From assembly GCF_003971195.1 (NCBI RefSeq), contig NZ_CP034593.1, positions 1,178,001 to 1,242,000 on the forward strand: a DNA stretch of 64,000 bases, written 5' to 3'. The stretch is from Flaviflexus ciconiae. GTDB lineage: Bacteria; Actinomycetota; Actinomycetes; Actinomycetales; Actinomycetaceae. The position numbers were made by a program, and so were the translations under genes. The notes below the pieces were generated by a model. It saw only the letters and a list, made by a program, of their open reading frames with translations, did no database searches and was not told where the DNA came from. Below are positions 38,037 to 46,813 of this stretch, in pieces; the first letter of the stretch is position 1, and each line of letters begins with the position of its first letter.

Positions 38037-39832
38037 GCACATCACCCACGCATTTGACTGAAGCATCGACACCGCCCCTTGCCGACTTTGGTACATATCG
38101 CAACATTGTCGACCTCATCGCCGAACGCGGAGAGGTCGCACCGAACCACATAGCGTTCCGCATTAAACAGAATGGTGCTTTGGTCGACGTTACGACAGAA
38201 GAATTTGTGAGCACCGTTCGGGCCGTTGCTAAAGGGCTCATCGCACAGGGCGTACAAGCCGAGGACCGCATCGCGACTCAGGGCGCCACGAGCTATTCGT
38301 GGACGATCGCTGACATTGCTTCCCTGTGGGCTGGCGCTATCGTCGTGCCAATCTTTGACACGTCCTCCCCCGACCAGGTTCAGCACATCCTGAGATCCTC
38401 AAATTCGGTCGCCGCCTTCGCCGGCACGGAAGAACAACGGCGGGGCATCGCTTCCCAGATCGGCGAGAAGATATGGTCGCTCGATGAGCACGGCATGTCA
38501 GCTCTCAAGGCGGCGGGTCAGCACGTTACCGACGAACAGCTGGACGAACGTCGTGTGGGCGTCAATCTCGATGACGTCGCCACACTCGTCTTCACGTCCG
38601 GGACAGAGGGGATGCCCAAGGGCGCGATCATCACTCATCGCAACCTCATAGGGCAGGTTCTCAACATTGGGGCGGACTACGGCGAGCTCGTTCATGATCG
38701 TGGATCGACACTGATCTTCCTTCCGCTCGCACACGTCCTTGCCCGCGGTTTGCAACTCATTTGCCTGACCGCGGGAATGAGGATCAGCTATGAGTCAGAT
38801 CCCGCCCAGGCTGTTGGCGCACTGACCACGCTTCGCCCAACTTTCCTTGTCGTTGTCCCCCGGGTGCTTGAACGGATCAGGGATCGTATTGCCGAGCAGG
38901 CACGGTCAAAACGCCTCGGATGGGTTTGGCGAGACGCTGAACAAACCGCGATTGCCTGGGGCCGAATGCTGGAAGAACGCCAGCACATGACGGCTAACCC
39001 TTCGCGATCGCTGAAGTTGCGGCATGCAACTTATGATCGTCTGTTCTTCGCCAAAGTCCGTGATCTGGTCGGCGGTCAGATCGACTACCTCTTGTCGGGA
39101 GCAGCCCCACTTAACTCGAACCTGAACCTCCTCTTCCGCGGCATGGGCCTCGAAGTTATTGAAGGCTACGGTCTGACTGAGTCAACAGCACCATTGACGG
39201 GTAACCGGCCTGGGAACAACTATGCGGGGACGGTTGGCCCTCCCACCCCTGGTCACACCGTCAGGATCTCGCCAGAAGGTGAAGTGCTCGCTCGTGGCAT
39301 CGGTATTTCTCCAGGCTATGACGGGATCGATAACTCCACGACGATGGTTGACGGCTTTATCCGAACAGGCGATCTGGGCACGCTCGACAGCGAAGGCAGA
39401 CTAACGATTACCGGTCGTCTGAGCGAGACCATCGTGACGTCCGGTGGTAAAACAATCTCCCCACAAAAGTGGGAATCGAACGTGGCGCAAGACCCGCTGG
39501 TTGCTCATGCCGTCATGGTGGGTGACTCTCGCCCCTACCCCGGTGCTCTTATTTTCCTTGATCAGGAGGAAGCGGCCAAGCACGGCATCACGAGCACGAA
39601 CGACGGTCAGTTCTTGGACGACACCATCCCAGCCAGCATCCTCACGGCGATTCGTCGCGCGAATCAGCTAGTTGCGGCCCCGGAACGGGTGAAGCGGATC
39701 AAAATCCTCCTCATGGACATGGCTCCCGGAAGCGACTTCGTCACACCCACGATGAAGCTACGTCGATCACGGGTCATCCAAAAACTCTCCGCAAGCATCG
39801 ACGAACTCTACGAACGAGGCATGTCCGTTTAA
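38033..39832 (+). CDS. long-chain acyl-CoA synthetase (AMP-binding)
   Basis: 599 residues that activate fatty acids to acyl-CoA through an acyl-adenylate. Motifs: LVFTSGTEGMPKGAIITHRNLI (P-loop), GYGLTESTAPLTGN (adenine and acyl site), IRTGDLGTLDSEGRLTITGR and PTMKLRRSRVIQKL near the C-terminus with the catalytic Lys region. It belongs to the bacterial FadD15-like group. ATG 38033 overlaps the repaired MarR stop, so it is translationally coupled. The MarR/MMPL context suggests lipid activation and export, which is inference. Confidence 0.92.
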   Translation: MSTSPTHLTEASTPPLADFGTYRNIVDLIAERGEVAPNHIAFRIKQNGALVDVTTEEFVSTVRAVAKGLIAQGVQAEDRIATQGATSYSWTIADIASLWAGAIVVPIFDTSSPDQVQHILRSSNSVAAFAGTEEQRRGIASQIGEKIWSLDEHGMSALKAAGQHVTDEQLDERRVGVNLDDVATLVFTSGTEGMPKGAIITHRNLIGQVLNIGADYGELVHDRGSTLIFLPLAHVLARGLQLICLTAGMRISYESDPAQAVGALTTLRPTFLVVVPRVLERIRDRIAEQARSKRLGWVWRDAEQTAIAWGRMLEERQHMTANPSRSLKLRHATYDRLFFAKVRDLVGGQIDYLLSGAAPLNSNLNLLFRGMGLEVIEGYGLTESTAPLTGNRPGNNYAGTVGPPTPGHTVRISPEGEVLARGIGISPGYDGIDNSTTMVDGFIRTGDLGTLDSEGRLTITGRLSETIVTSGGKTISPQKWESNVAQDPLVAHAVMVGDSRPYPGALIFLDQEEAAKHGITSTNDGQFLDDTIPASILTAIRRANQLVAAPERVKRIKILLMDMAPGSDFVTPTMKLRRSRVIQKLSASIDELYERGMSV

Positions 39833-39906
39833 ACGCGGTTACCGACCTTAGACAGCACCCAATTTCACGACAACTACCTCCCAACTTTAAGAAAAGGGAA
39901 CACACT

Positions 39907-40773
39907 ATGAACAAGAAGGCATTGGCCGTAATATTCATTACGCTCCTCCTCGGCGGACTTGTCGCCGCCGCAGGTAGCCAAAACAGCGCGAAGATCGGAG
40001 GGTTTCCGCTCTTCGCTCTCGTGGTCTGCGGAGCATTCATCATCCAGTGGATTGCCTACATTCACGCGCAACTGAACCAGACCGAAAAGTACTTTGATCT
40101 GATCGGTAGCCTCACCTACACGGCGGTATCCCTGATCCTCCTCTTCTCGGTCCCGGACCTTGGAACGCGATCCCTGATCCTTGGCATCATGGTCATCGTC
40201 TGGGCGATGCGACTCGGCCCGTTCCTCTTCCTTCGAATCAAGAAAGATGGCGGGGATTCGCGTTTCGACAAGATCAAGAAAGACCCCGTCCGGTTCTTCA
40301 ACGTCTGGAACATTCAAGGCCTATGGATTACCTTCACTGCTTCTGCCGCGTGGATTGGGATGACCTCATCCGAGCAGGCTCCCATCAGTTGGCTCTTCTT
40401 TGTCGGAGTTGGCCTTTGGCTCTTCGGTTTCATCATCGAAGTAACGGCCGACACCCAGAAGAGACTGTGGCGCCGCAAGCCCGAGAACAAGGGACGTTTC
40501 ATCACGACCGGTCTTTGGTCCTGGTCCCAGCACCCCAACTATTTTGGTGAAATCACTTTGTGGCTCGGCATTGCCATTGCAGCACTGCCGAACCTGTCTG
40601 GATGGCAGTTTGTGGGCCTCCTTTCGCCGGTCTTCGTGATCGTTCTGCTCACCAAGGTTTCCGGTATCCCGCTCCTGCAGAAACAGGGCGAGGAACGGTG
40701 GGGTGACGAAGCCGGGTACCGTGAGTATCGAGAGAAGACATCCCTCCTCGTTCCCCTTCCCCCAAGGCGCTAA
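39907..40773 (+). CDS. DUF1295 (steroid 5-alpha-reductase-like) membrane protein
   Basis: 288 residues with about seven membrane helices. FFNVWNIQGLWITFTASAAW, FIIEVTADTQKRLWRRKPENKGRFITTGLWSWSQHPNYFGEITLWLG and GYREYREKTSLLVPLPPRR are the DUF1295 hallmarks, shared with steroid 5-alpha-reductases and isoprenylcysteine methyltransferases. An NADPH-dependent reductase of a lipid is possible but unproven. AAGAAAAGGGAAC precedes ATG 39907, 74 bases after the synthetase. Confidence 0.88.
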   Translation: MNKKALAVIFITLLLGGLVAAAGSQNSAKIGGFPLFALVVCGAFIIQWIAYIHAQLNQTEKYFDLIGSLTYTAVSLILLFSVPDLGTRSLILGIMVIVWAMRLGPFLFLRIKKDGGDSRFDKIKKDPVRFFNVWNIQGLWITFTASAAWIGMTSSEQAPISWLFFVGVGLWLFGFIIEVTADTQKRLWRRKPENKGRFITTGLWSWSQHPNYFGEITLWLGIAIAALPNLSGWQFVGLLSPVFVIVLLTKVSGIPLLQKQGEERWGDEAGYREYREKTSLLVPLPPRR

Positions 40774-40819
40774 GCGTCCACGGACACACATCGTTCAACT
40801 CATCGACTCAAGGAAACGC

Positions 40820-41296
40820 GTGAGACTCTGGTCCCTCCACCCCCACTACCTTGACAGGCAGGGCCTTCTCGCCGCATGGCGGGAAAGCCTGCTTGCCCAA
40901 GCCGTTCTCCTGGGCCGCACCAAGGGATACACAAACCATCCCCAACTGTTCCGGTTCAGGGAAAGCAAAGATCCGGCGGGGGCGCTCGGCGCCTACCTCA
41001 AAGAGATCGCAGACGAAGCACACAACCGCAACTACAGATTCGATCAAGAAAAAATCGAACGAATCAATCACGGCTTCACCATCGACGTCACCGACGGTCA
41101 GCTGGAGTTCGAACGTCAGCATCTGCTGGCGAAAATCCTGGTCCGAAACCCACTGGAGACAGAGAGAATAGCCTCCCTATCGGCCGGACCTATCACGCCA
41201 CACCCGATCTTTCACGCCGTGCACGGCCCCATCGAACATTGGGAACGCGGCTCACTAGACCGAGCGCCGGAGGAAGCAAGCGGGCAGCAAGCTTAG
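40820..41296 (+). CDS. pyrimidine dimer DNA glycosylase family protein
   Basis: 158 residues starting VRLWSLHPHYLDRQGLLAAWRESLLAQAVLLGRTKGYTNHPQLFRFRE, the start of the pyrimidine-dimer glycosylase/endonuclease V-like (Pyr_excise) family. Members of the T4 DenV type use the N-terminal amine as nucleophile after Met removal. The C-terminal half (LEFERQHLLAKILVRNP, PHPIFHAVHGPIEHWERG) is typical of the bacterial branch. A role in UV-damage repair is inferred. GTG 40820 follows AAGGAAAC. Last gene of the MarR-2 operon. Confidence 0.82.
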   Translation: MRLWSLHPHYLDRQGLLAAWRESLLAQAVLLGRTKGYTNHPQLFRFRESKDPAGALGAYLKEIADEAHNRNYRFDQEKIERINHGFTIDVTDGQLEFERQHLLAKILVRNPLETERIASLSAGPITPHPIFHAVHGPIEHWERGSLDRAPEEASGQQA

Positions 41297-41751
41297 ACAG
41301 CTCTCATCAGCTCAGCACCATGAGTGGCAGAATCTCACTCGACGGAGCATGACCCTTCCGTCGAATCCAGAGTCTACGCATCGTCGAAATATTGTTCAAT
41401 GACGAGTCATAAAGATTGTTCAGTAACGCCCTGTACGCATGCCGCTACTGTCCGTGACTGGGCGGTTTTATTGCCGGCCAGTATCGATCTGGCTGACGTG
41501 GTAAAGCACGAGGTCTTTGATCAGATTCTCGGGAAGAGGGTTCTGTGGCGTGAACCGGATGGCGCGCTCAGTTGTCGAGTAATCGGAGAGACGAGCGCGG
41601 AAATCCTCAATTGCCCAACTCGATGGGTCGAAGCTCAGGTGTTTCTTAGAGGCGGTGAAGTAAACCAACGTGCGTCCCTTGTAGGGGCTGCTGCATGTTT
41701 AGGTGACATTCGAACTGGCTAGCTTTTGGCTGGCCTGGAAGGATGATCATT

Positions 41752-42060
41752 ATGCCCGCAAAATATCCAGAGGAGTTCCGAGATGACGTCGTACGGGTCG
41801 CGTTGAACCGTGACCCAGAAGTCACGCTCGCGCAAATCGCGAAGGACTTCGGCATCCATGTCGGCACACTCGATAAATGGTTACGGCAAGCCCGCATCGA
41901 AGACGGCGAAAAGCCCGGTATGACTCGTTCAGAGAACGACGAACTCCGAGAACTGCGCCGCCGCAATAGGCTGCTCGAGCAAGAAGTCGAGGTGCTGCGT
42001 CGTGCTGCCGCATATCTCTCGCAGGCACACCTGCCGGGAAAAGGCTCTACCCGCTCGTGA
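41752..42060 (+). CDS. IS3 transposase OrfA
   Basis: 102 residues. PAKYPEEFRDDVVRVALN..VTLAQIAKDFGIHVGTLDKWLRQARIEDG is the helix-turn-helix that binds the element ends. A leucine-zipper-like helix follows (SENDELRELRRRNRLLEQEVEVLRRAAAYL). ATG 41752 has GGAAGG nine bases upstream; an ATG at 41743 overlaps that site. It ends at TGA 42058 and overlaps orfB by four bases. Confidence 0.92.
   Translation: MPAKYPEEFRDDVVRVALNRDPEVTLAQIAKDFGIHVGTLDKWLRQARIEDGEKPGMTRSENDELRELRRRNRLLEQEVEVLRRAAAYLSQAHLPGKGSTRS
42036..42042 (+). other. -1 frameshift heptamer G GGA AAA
   Basis: GGGAAAA lies in the orfA frame as CCG GGA AAA, the canonical X XXY YYZ arrangement. It is 15 bases before the orfA stop. Slippage by -1 leads into KRLYPLVRELAADGI, in frame with orfB, giving the OrfAB transposase usual in IS3 elements. 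Confidence 0.75.
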
Positions 42061-42920
42061 GAGAGCTCGCCGCTGACGGGATTCCCGTCGCGGTGTCGTG
42101 CCGGGTATTGAAGCTCTCACGCCAGCCCTACTATCGGTGGCTGAAATCACCAGTGCCAGCGCGTGAACTCTTGCAGGCGTATCGCGCGAACGCGCTCCAT
42201 GATGCACATCTAGAAGATCCCGAGTTCGGGCATCGGTTCCTTGCCGACGAAGCAAAACAAGCCGGTGAGGCAATGAGCGACCGGACTGCGTGGCGGATCT
42301 GCCGCGACAACGGCTGGTGGTCAGTGTTTGGGAAGAAGAAGTCACGAGGCAAAGGAACACGGCCCGGACCTGCTGTGCATGACGATCTTGTGCACCGTGA
42401 GTTCACCGCGATAGCCCCGAACGAGCTCTGGCTCAGCGATATCTCAGAGCACTGGACGCGCGAAGGCAAGCTCTATATTTGCGCGGTGAAAGACGTGTTC
42501 TCGAACCGAATCGTCGGCTACGCGATCGACTCGCGAATGAAGTCATCACTCGCAGTCAGAGCATTGAATAATGCAGTAATGCGTCGAGGGAACGTGGCCG
42601 GTTGCATCCTGCACACGGACAGAGGGTCGCAATTTCGAAGCAGGAAGTTCGGGCGTGTGCTTAACCAGCACGGCATGGTCGGGTCGATGGGCAGAGTTGG
42701 TGCTGCCGGTGACAATGCAGCGATGGAATCGTTTTTCAGTTTGCTGCAGAACAACGTCCTTAACCGACGCAGCTGGAACACCAGAGAAGAGCTAAGGCTC
42801 GCGATCGTGACCTGGATCGAGCGCACTTATCACCGTCGTCGTCGGCAAGCCAGGCTGGGGCGTTTGACGCCGGTCGAGTACGAGGCCATTATGTATGAGC
42901 AGGTTGCACTTGCTGCCTGA
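42057..42920 (+). CDS. IS3 transposase OrfB (rve integrase core)
   Basis: 287 residues. RVLKLSRQPYYRWLKSP starts the HTH_21 region. The integrase core has ELWLSDISEHWT (first Asp), CILHTDRGSQFRSRKF (second Asp) and GDNAAMESFFSLLQNNVL (Glu), the DDE triad. The end, RLGRLTPVEYEAIMYEQ, is typical. GTG 42057 overlaps the orfA stop (GTGA), but the main product is expected to be the OrfAB fusion. Confidence 0.93.
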   Translation: MRELAADGIPVAVSCRVLKLSRQPYYRWLKSPVPARELLQAYRANALHDAHLEDPEFGHRFLADEAKQAGEAMSDRTAWRICRDNGWWSVFGKKKSRGKGTRPGPAVHDDLVHREFTAIAPNELWLSDISEHWTREGKLYICAVKDVFSNRIVGYAIDSRMKSSLAVRALNNAVMRRGNVAGCILHTDRGSQFRSRKFGRVLNQHGMVGSMGRVGAAGDNAAMESFFSLLQNNVLNRRSWNTREELRLAIVTWIERTYHRRRRQARLGRLTPVEYEAIMYEQVALAA

Positions 42921-43262
42921 CACAGTTGTCACCTGAACGTGCAGCAGCCCCGTACTTCAAGGTGGGCATGCGGTAGCTGATAGATTCCTCAACGTCCGGC
43001 ACAAGCGAAGTAACAAGCTCACGTATTCACTGAAGCTCGTACCGGAAAGCAGGATCAACACCGTCGAGGTATTCGTCGATCGTCGTCACCTTCGTGGTCA
43101 TAACGTGAGCCCTCTTTTACCACGTCATACCTACCGGGCCGCCGCCGGCACCGCGTCACAGTAATCCACCATGTGCCCAGCACAGAAAGTGTCACCCACT
43201 CGTACGTTACCTCCCGGCGGACCGCTAGGACATGCGAGCACCATTAGATTTAGGTACAAGAA

Positions 43263-43291
43263 ACCCTCGAACTGGCTGATGCCGTTCGAGG
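43263..43291 (-). terminator. terminator of tmRNA gene
   Basis: Minus-strand stem CCCTCGAAC/GTTCGAGGG with an 11-base loop, followed by TTTCTTG, 43 bases after the ssrA CCA end. Confidence 0.75.
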
Positions 43292-43333
43292 GCTGTGTGT
43301 CCTCACGGATTCTCTCGTTCCGTTTGAACGTGT

Positions 43334-43703
43334 TGGTGGAGGCGCCGGGAATTGAACCCGGGTCCAACGATGTCGACCAATGGCTTCTCCGGGTGCAGTC
43401 TAACTATCGCTGTTTTCGGCCCCAACGCTTATATAGACATAACGTTGACAGACCTAGCACGCTAAGTGTCCCTTCCCCTCCACGTACGAGAGGAAAAGGC
43501 AGTGGCTCTTAAAACGACGTCAGATCCTGTAGCAAGAGCGGGCTACAGGGTGACGGATTTCGAGGCTCGCTTAGGCAGCGAGGGCGAAATCGGTGCGCTT
43601 AGAGTTGGCACCTATTGGTTTGCATAGAATCGTTAACGAGATGACTATGCTTCCTCGACCCGCTTCACATCAATCTCGACCGTTGTCGAAACCGATCGCC
43701 CCC
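43334..43703 (-). ncRNA. ssrA: transfer-messenger RNA
   Basis: About 370 bases. The 5' end is GGGGGCGATCGGTTTCGACA and the 3' end carries the tRNA-like T arm GGGTTCAATTCCC, the acceptor strand CGCCTCC and an encoded CCA. The two ends pair over seven bases. The tag reading frame at 43609-43571 encodes ANSKRTDFALAA followed by TAA. tmRNA rescues stalled ribosomes and tags the peptide for proteolysis. Its partner smpB lies just upstream on the same strand. Confidence 0.95.
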
Positions 43704-43834
43704 TATTCTGTTATTAAACAGCTCCACCCACCACGGGGCAGACATATATTGTAACCCATTGTTGGCATAGTTTATTCCACTCCAGGAAATGGATCTATGT
43801 CACTCGGCGAATAGTCGGTTGCCGAACGTCGCTA

Positions 43835-44356
43835 CTAGGAAGCCCGGCCCTTGCGGAAGTCGGACATGGCACGGCGTGCCTCGCGGTCATCCTGCTTGCG
43901 ACGCAGGGTTTCGCGCTTGTCCCATTCCTGCTTGCCTCGCGCGAGCGCGATCTCGATCTTTGCTCGGCCGCCAACGAAGTACAGCTGGAGCGGAACGATC
44001 GTGAAGCCCTTCTCGCGGGACTTCTGGGTGAGCCGAATGATCTGGTCGCGGTGCAGGAGCAGTTTGCGCGCCTGCGTGGGCCGGTGGTTGGTCCACGTTC
44101 CTGCGACGTACACGGGGATTGTGGCATTCTGTAGCCAGGCTTCTCCCCTGCGGTCAATTTCGATCCACGCTTCGGTGATCGAGGCGCGTCCCATGCGGAG
44201 CGACTTCACTTCGGTTCCGGACAGGACGAGGCCTGCCTCGTACTTTTCGTCGATGAAGTATTCGTGGGTCGCACGCTTGTTGCGGGCGATGACCTGATTC
44301 TTGTCGGCTTCCGCCTTGTTCTTCTGCGCCTGGGATGTGACGCCTGCTTTGGCCAT
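43835..44356 (-). CDS. smpB: SsrA-binding protein SmpB
   Basis: 173 residues. IARNKRATHEYFIDEKYEAGLVLSGTEVKSLRMGRASI opens the oligonucleotide-binding barrel. AWLQNATIPVYVAGTWTNHRPTQARKLLLHRDQI, GFTIVPLQLYFVGGRAKIEIALARGK and the C-terminal tail KRETLRRKQDDREARRAM, which reads the empty mRNA channel, are all present. The N-terminus is a little longer than in E. coli. AGGAGGAATC precedes ATG 44356. Confidence 0.96.
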   Translation of the reverse strand: MAKAGVTSQAQKNKAEADKNQVIARNKRATHEYFIDEKYEAGLVLSGTEVKSLRMGRASITEAWIEIDRRGEAWLQNATIPVYVAGTWTNHRPTQARKLLLHRDQIIRLTQKSREKGFTIVPLQLYFVGGRAKIEIALARGKQEWDKRETLRRKQDDREARRAMSDFRKGRAS

Positions 44357-44456
44357 GATTCCTCCTCAGACACTGACAAACAAATCATTGTAGCGCAACG
44401 CCCGGGGTTCTGACCAGAGCGTTAGTCTAGTCCGGTCAGTTCATGGTGACTCGGGA

Positions 44457-45893
44457 CTAGTTGCGGCGGGTGAAGCCCGGCTGGTTCATCGGGTTGATGA
44501 CCGTGCCGTCCTTCCACAGCTCGAAGTGCACGTGGCAGCCGGTGACCTGACCGGTCTGTCCCGTGTAGCCAATTACCTGGCCCTGCGAGACGGACTGGCC
44601 GCGCGATACGGCGAAGCCGCTCAGGTGGTTGTAGACACTCACGTAGGACGAGCCGTTGATGATGCCATGGTTGATCATCACCTGGTTACCGGACGTTCCG
44701 GTCGTTCCGGTGGGATTCGTTGCGGTAACGACACCCGCGGCGGTAGCAACCTGTCCTTCTCCACAGACGGAGCGGAGGTCAACGCCGTTGTGCATCCAAT
44801 AACCGCCCGTGATCGGGTACCACCGCATCCCAAACGGTGAGGTCACGTAGACCGGGGCGGGAACGGGGGTGACAAAGGTCGTGCGGGACGGAGCTGGCGC
44901 AGGTGCCGGAGTGGGCTCCGGGGTCGGATCTGGTGTCGTCGGTGCAGACGGGGCTACCGGAGCAACGTTTTGACGCGCTTCCTCTTCACGGCGCTGACGT
45001 TCTTCCTCTGCAGCCTGCTCCGCGGCGGCTTCTTCACGGGCCTTGCGGGCGGCTTCCTCGGCTGCCCTGCGGTTCTCTGCGTCGATCTCCGCGATCCGAC
45101 TGGCCGTGGATTCCTGCTCCTCCTCGATGTTGGCAATCGAAGCCTCAAAGTCATCCTTGCGGACCTCAAGTTCAGCGGCATACTGCTCTTCTTCCGCCTC
45201 GAGGGCGACGAGGTCATCCGCCTTGGCCTGCGCCATGGCACGCTTCTCGTCCAGTTCGAGAACGATGGCGTCCGCTTCTTCTTGGAGGACGATGATGTCG
45301 CCTTCGACAACCTGCTGACGGGCCAGCCTGTTCTCGTTGACAGCAACCTGCGTCTGGGCTTCTTGGATTAGGGCCGTCTCGGTGCGCGCAATCGAGTTCG
45401 TTGCCGCAATTGCAGAGAACAGATCGTCGGAGCTGGTGGCACCAAGCCACAGATCCAGGGAACTTCCCGCGGTGTCACCGCGGTACGCAGAACGAGCAAG
45501 CTCGTTGAGGGAGGACTGGGTTTGGTCAGACAGTTCAGAGTCGACAAGAAGCTGATCTTCGATTGTCTCGAGCTCGGCCCGGGCCGCTTCTAGCTGACCG
45601 GTAATGATCTCCTGCTCGCGCTCCGCAGCGGAAAGGTCGGACTCTGCCGTTGCCAGTTCCGCCTGGGCAATCGGTAGCTTGTTCCTCGTGTCTTCAAGGG
45701 CCAGGTAGGCCTCCTGAAGGTCCAGGTCCACGCCTTCGAGAGACGACTGGAGTTCTTCGAGCTTCCGATCGTTCTCTTCCTGCTGCTCGACAAGCTCATC
45801 GCGTTCCTCTTCGTTGTCGGCAGACGCCGCCGATCCAGACAGGACAAGGAGAACCACGGAGGCGGTTGCTGCGAATACGTTGCGGATTCTCAT
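44457..45893 (-). CDS. M23 peptidoglycan endopeptidase with coiled coil (EnvC/RipC-like)
   Basis: 478 residues. Signal peptide (VFAATASVVLLVLSGSAASA), then a long coiled coil (about residues 25-300), a Pro/Ala/Thr-rich linker, and a LytM/M23 domain: VTSPFGMRWYPITGGYWMHNGVDLRS (zinc His and Asp) and GCHVHFELWKDGTVINPM (HxH). The gene lies directly downstream of ftsEX, so it fits an FtsEX-activated septal hydrolase like EnvC, PcsB or RipC, acting outside the membrane. It starts four bases after the ftsX stop. Confidence 0.9.
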   Translation of the reverse strand: MRIRNVFAATASVVLLVLSGSAASADNEEERDELVEQQEENDRKLEELQSSLEGVDLDLQEAYLALEDTRNKLPIAQAELATAESDLSAAEREQEIITGQLEAARAELETIEDQLLVDSELSDQTQSSLNELARSAYRGDTAGSSLDLWLGATSSDDLFSAIAATNSIARTETALIQEAQTQVAVNENRLARQQVVEGDIIVLQEEADAIVLELDEKRAMAQAKADDLVALEAEEEQYAAELEVRKDDFEASIANIEEEQESTASRIAEIDAENRRAAEEAARKAREEAAAEQAAEEERQRREEEARQNVAPVAPSAPTTPDPTPEPTPAPAPAPSRTTFVTPVPAPVYVTSPFGMRWYPITGGYWMHNGVDLRSVCGEGQVATAAGVVTATNPTGTTGTSGNQVMINHGIINGSSYVSVYNHLSGFAVSRGQSVSQGQVIGYTGQTGQVTGCHVHFELWKDGTVINPMNQPGFTRRN

Positions 45894-45896
45894 TGA

Positions 45897-46813
45897 TTAG
45901 ACCTTCGTGTAACGGCGGAGGGCAATGTAGGAGGCGAGGACAGTCACGACAAGGGCGCCACCCACGAGCCACGGAGCCATCACGAGAACATCGCCTGAGT
46001 CAATGAACTTGACGAAGCTAATCTGACCGTCCGTGCCACGCTCGTCGAAGAAGTACTTCACTCCCCCGTAGAGGGTGCCGACCGCTAGGCCGGAGCCCAG
46101 GAGGGCCGCAAAGAATCCTTCGAGGACGAAGGGGGCCTGGATAAGGGAGTTGGAGGCACCGACCATTCTCATGATCCCGGTGTCCTTCTCCCTAAACATA
46201 GCCGAAAGGCGGACCATTGTAACGATCAGAAGTAGGGCCGTGATGATCATGGTGATGGCAAGACCACCCGCAATAATCGTTGCGCCGTTCAGTACAGAGA
46301 AGATCGACTCGAGCTGTTCGCGTTGGTCGATGACATACTCAACACCGGGCTGGCCGGAAAGCTCGTCGGCAACGATCTCAAACTCTTCGGGTCAACGAGC
46401 TTCACGCGGAAAGACACCTGCATGGCGTCTTCCGACAGGGCATCAACCCAGGTTGTCCCCTCCATCTGCTCCTTGAAGTTCTCCAGAGCATCGGCCTTCG
46501 ACTCGATGTAGATCTCATCGACGTACGGTGCCATCGCTTCGGAGCGGAGGAAGTCATCGATCGCGTCGATTTGTTCCTGGGTGGCCTCTCCCCCGGCACA
46601 TTGCGCCGTTGTTGGGTTGCTGGGGCACAGGAAGGCCGTGACTTCGACCTTGTCGTACCACTCGTTCTTCAGGTTGCCGACCTGGGTTTGCAGGAGTGAA
46701 GCCGCTCCGAGGAACATGAGGGACACGAAGGTAACGAGCGTCAGGGAAGCAACAACGACGCGGTTGGAACGGATTCCCTTGAACGTCTGGGAGAGAACAA
46801 AGCCCAGTCTCAT
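45897..46813 (-). CDS. ftsX: cell division protein FtsX (one-base frameshift)
   Basis: Four-helix permease-like partner of FtsE. The N-terminal part, [39 protein letters not shown], and the extracellular loop with two cysteines ([15 protein letters not shown]) are intact. The frame breaks at 46389-46391. One added base restores [37 protein letters not shown] and joins to [33 protein letters not shown], and the end [12 protein letters not shown]. The repaired length of 305 residues is normal. ftsX is normally essential in actinobacteria, so a sequencing error is likely. It overlaps the ftsE stop by four bases. Confidence 0.88.

Larger units (their letters stand above)
41684..42951 (+). mobile_element. 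IS3-family insertion sequence, complete, 1268 bp
   Basis: Terminal inverted repeats of 25 bp, with 23 matches, occupy 41684-41708 and 42927-42951; both start GGGGCTGCTGCA and end AGGTGACA. The 3-bp target GTA is duplicated at 41681-41683 and 42952-42954. The element carries orfA and orfB in overlapping frames with a slippery heptamer, and a full DDE triad. Both ends, both genes and the target duplication are intact, so it is potentially active and fairly recent. It sits inside a DUF1801 gene. Confidence 0.93.
41468..43101 (-). pseudogene. DUF1801 gene interrupted by IS3 element
   Basis: The 5' part is right of the element: ATG 43101, MTTKVTTIDEYLDGVDPAFRYELQ, a TGA at 43027-43029, then IRELVTSLVPDVEESISYRMPTLKY. 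The 3' part is left of it: KGRTLVYFTASKKHLSFDPSSWAIEDFRARL..FTPQNPLPENLIKDLVLYHVSQID, stop at 41468. Removing 41684-42951 and one GTA joins the halves exactly in frame (..TLKY-KGRTLVYF..) to a 120-residue DUF1801 protein, the iron-chaperone-like YdhG group. It is inactive because of the insertion and also carries one nonsense codon. Confidence 0.85.

Noticed and set aside
43131..43367. Minus-strand frame next to the DUF1801 start (..GGNVRVGDTFCAGHMVDYC..)
   Set aside because: It overlaps the tmRNA 3' end and its terminator, has no ribosome site, and matches no family I recognise.
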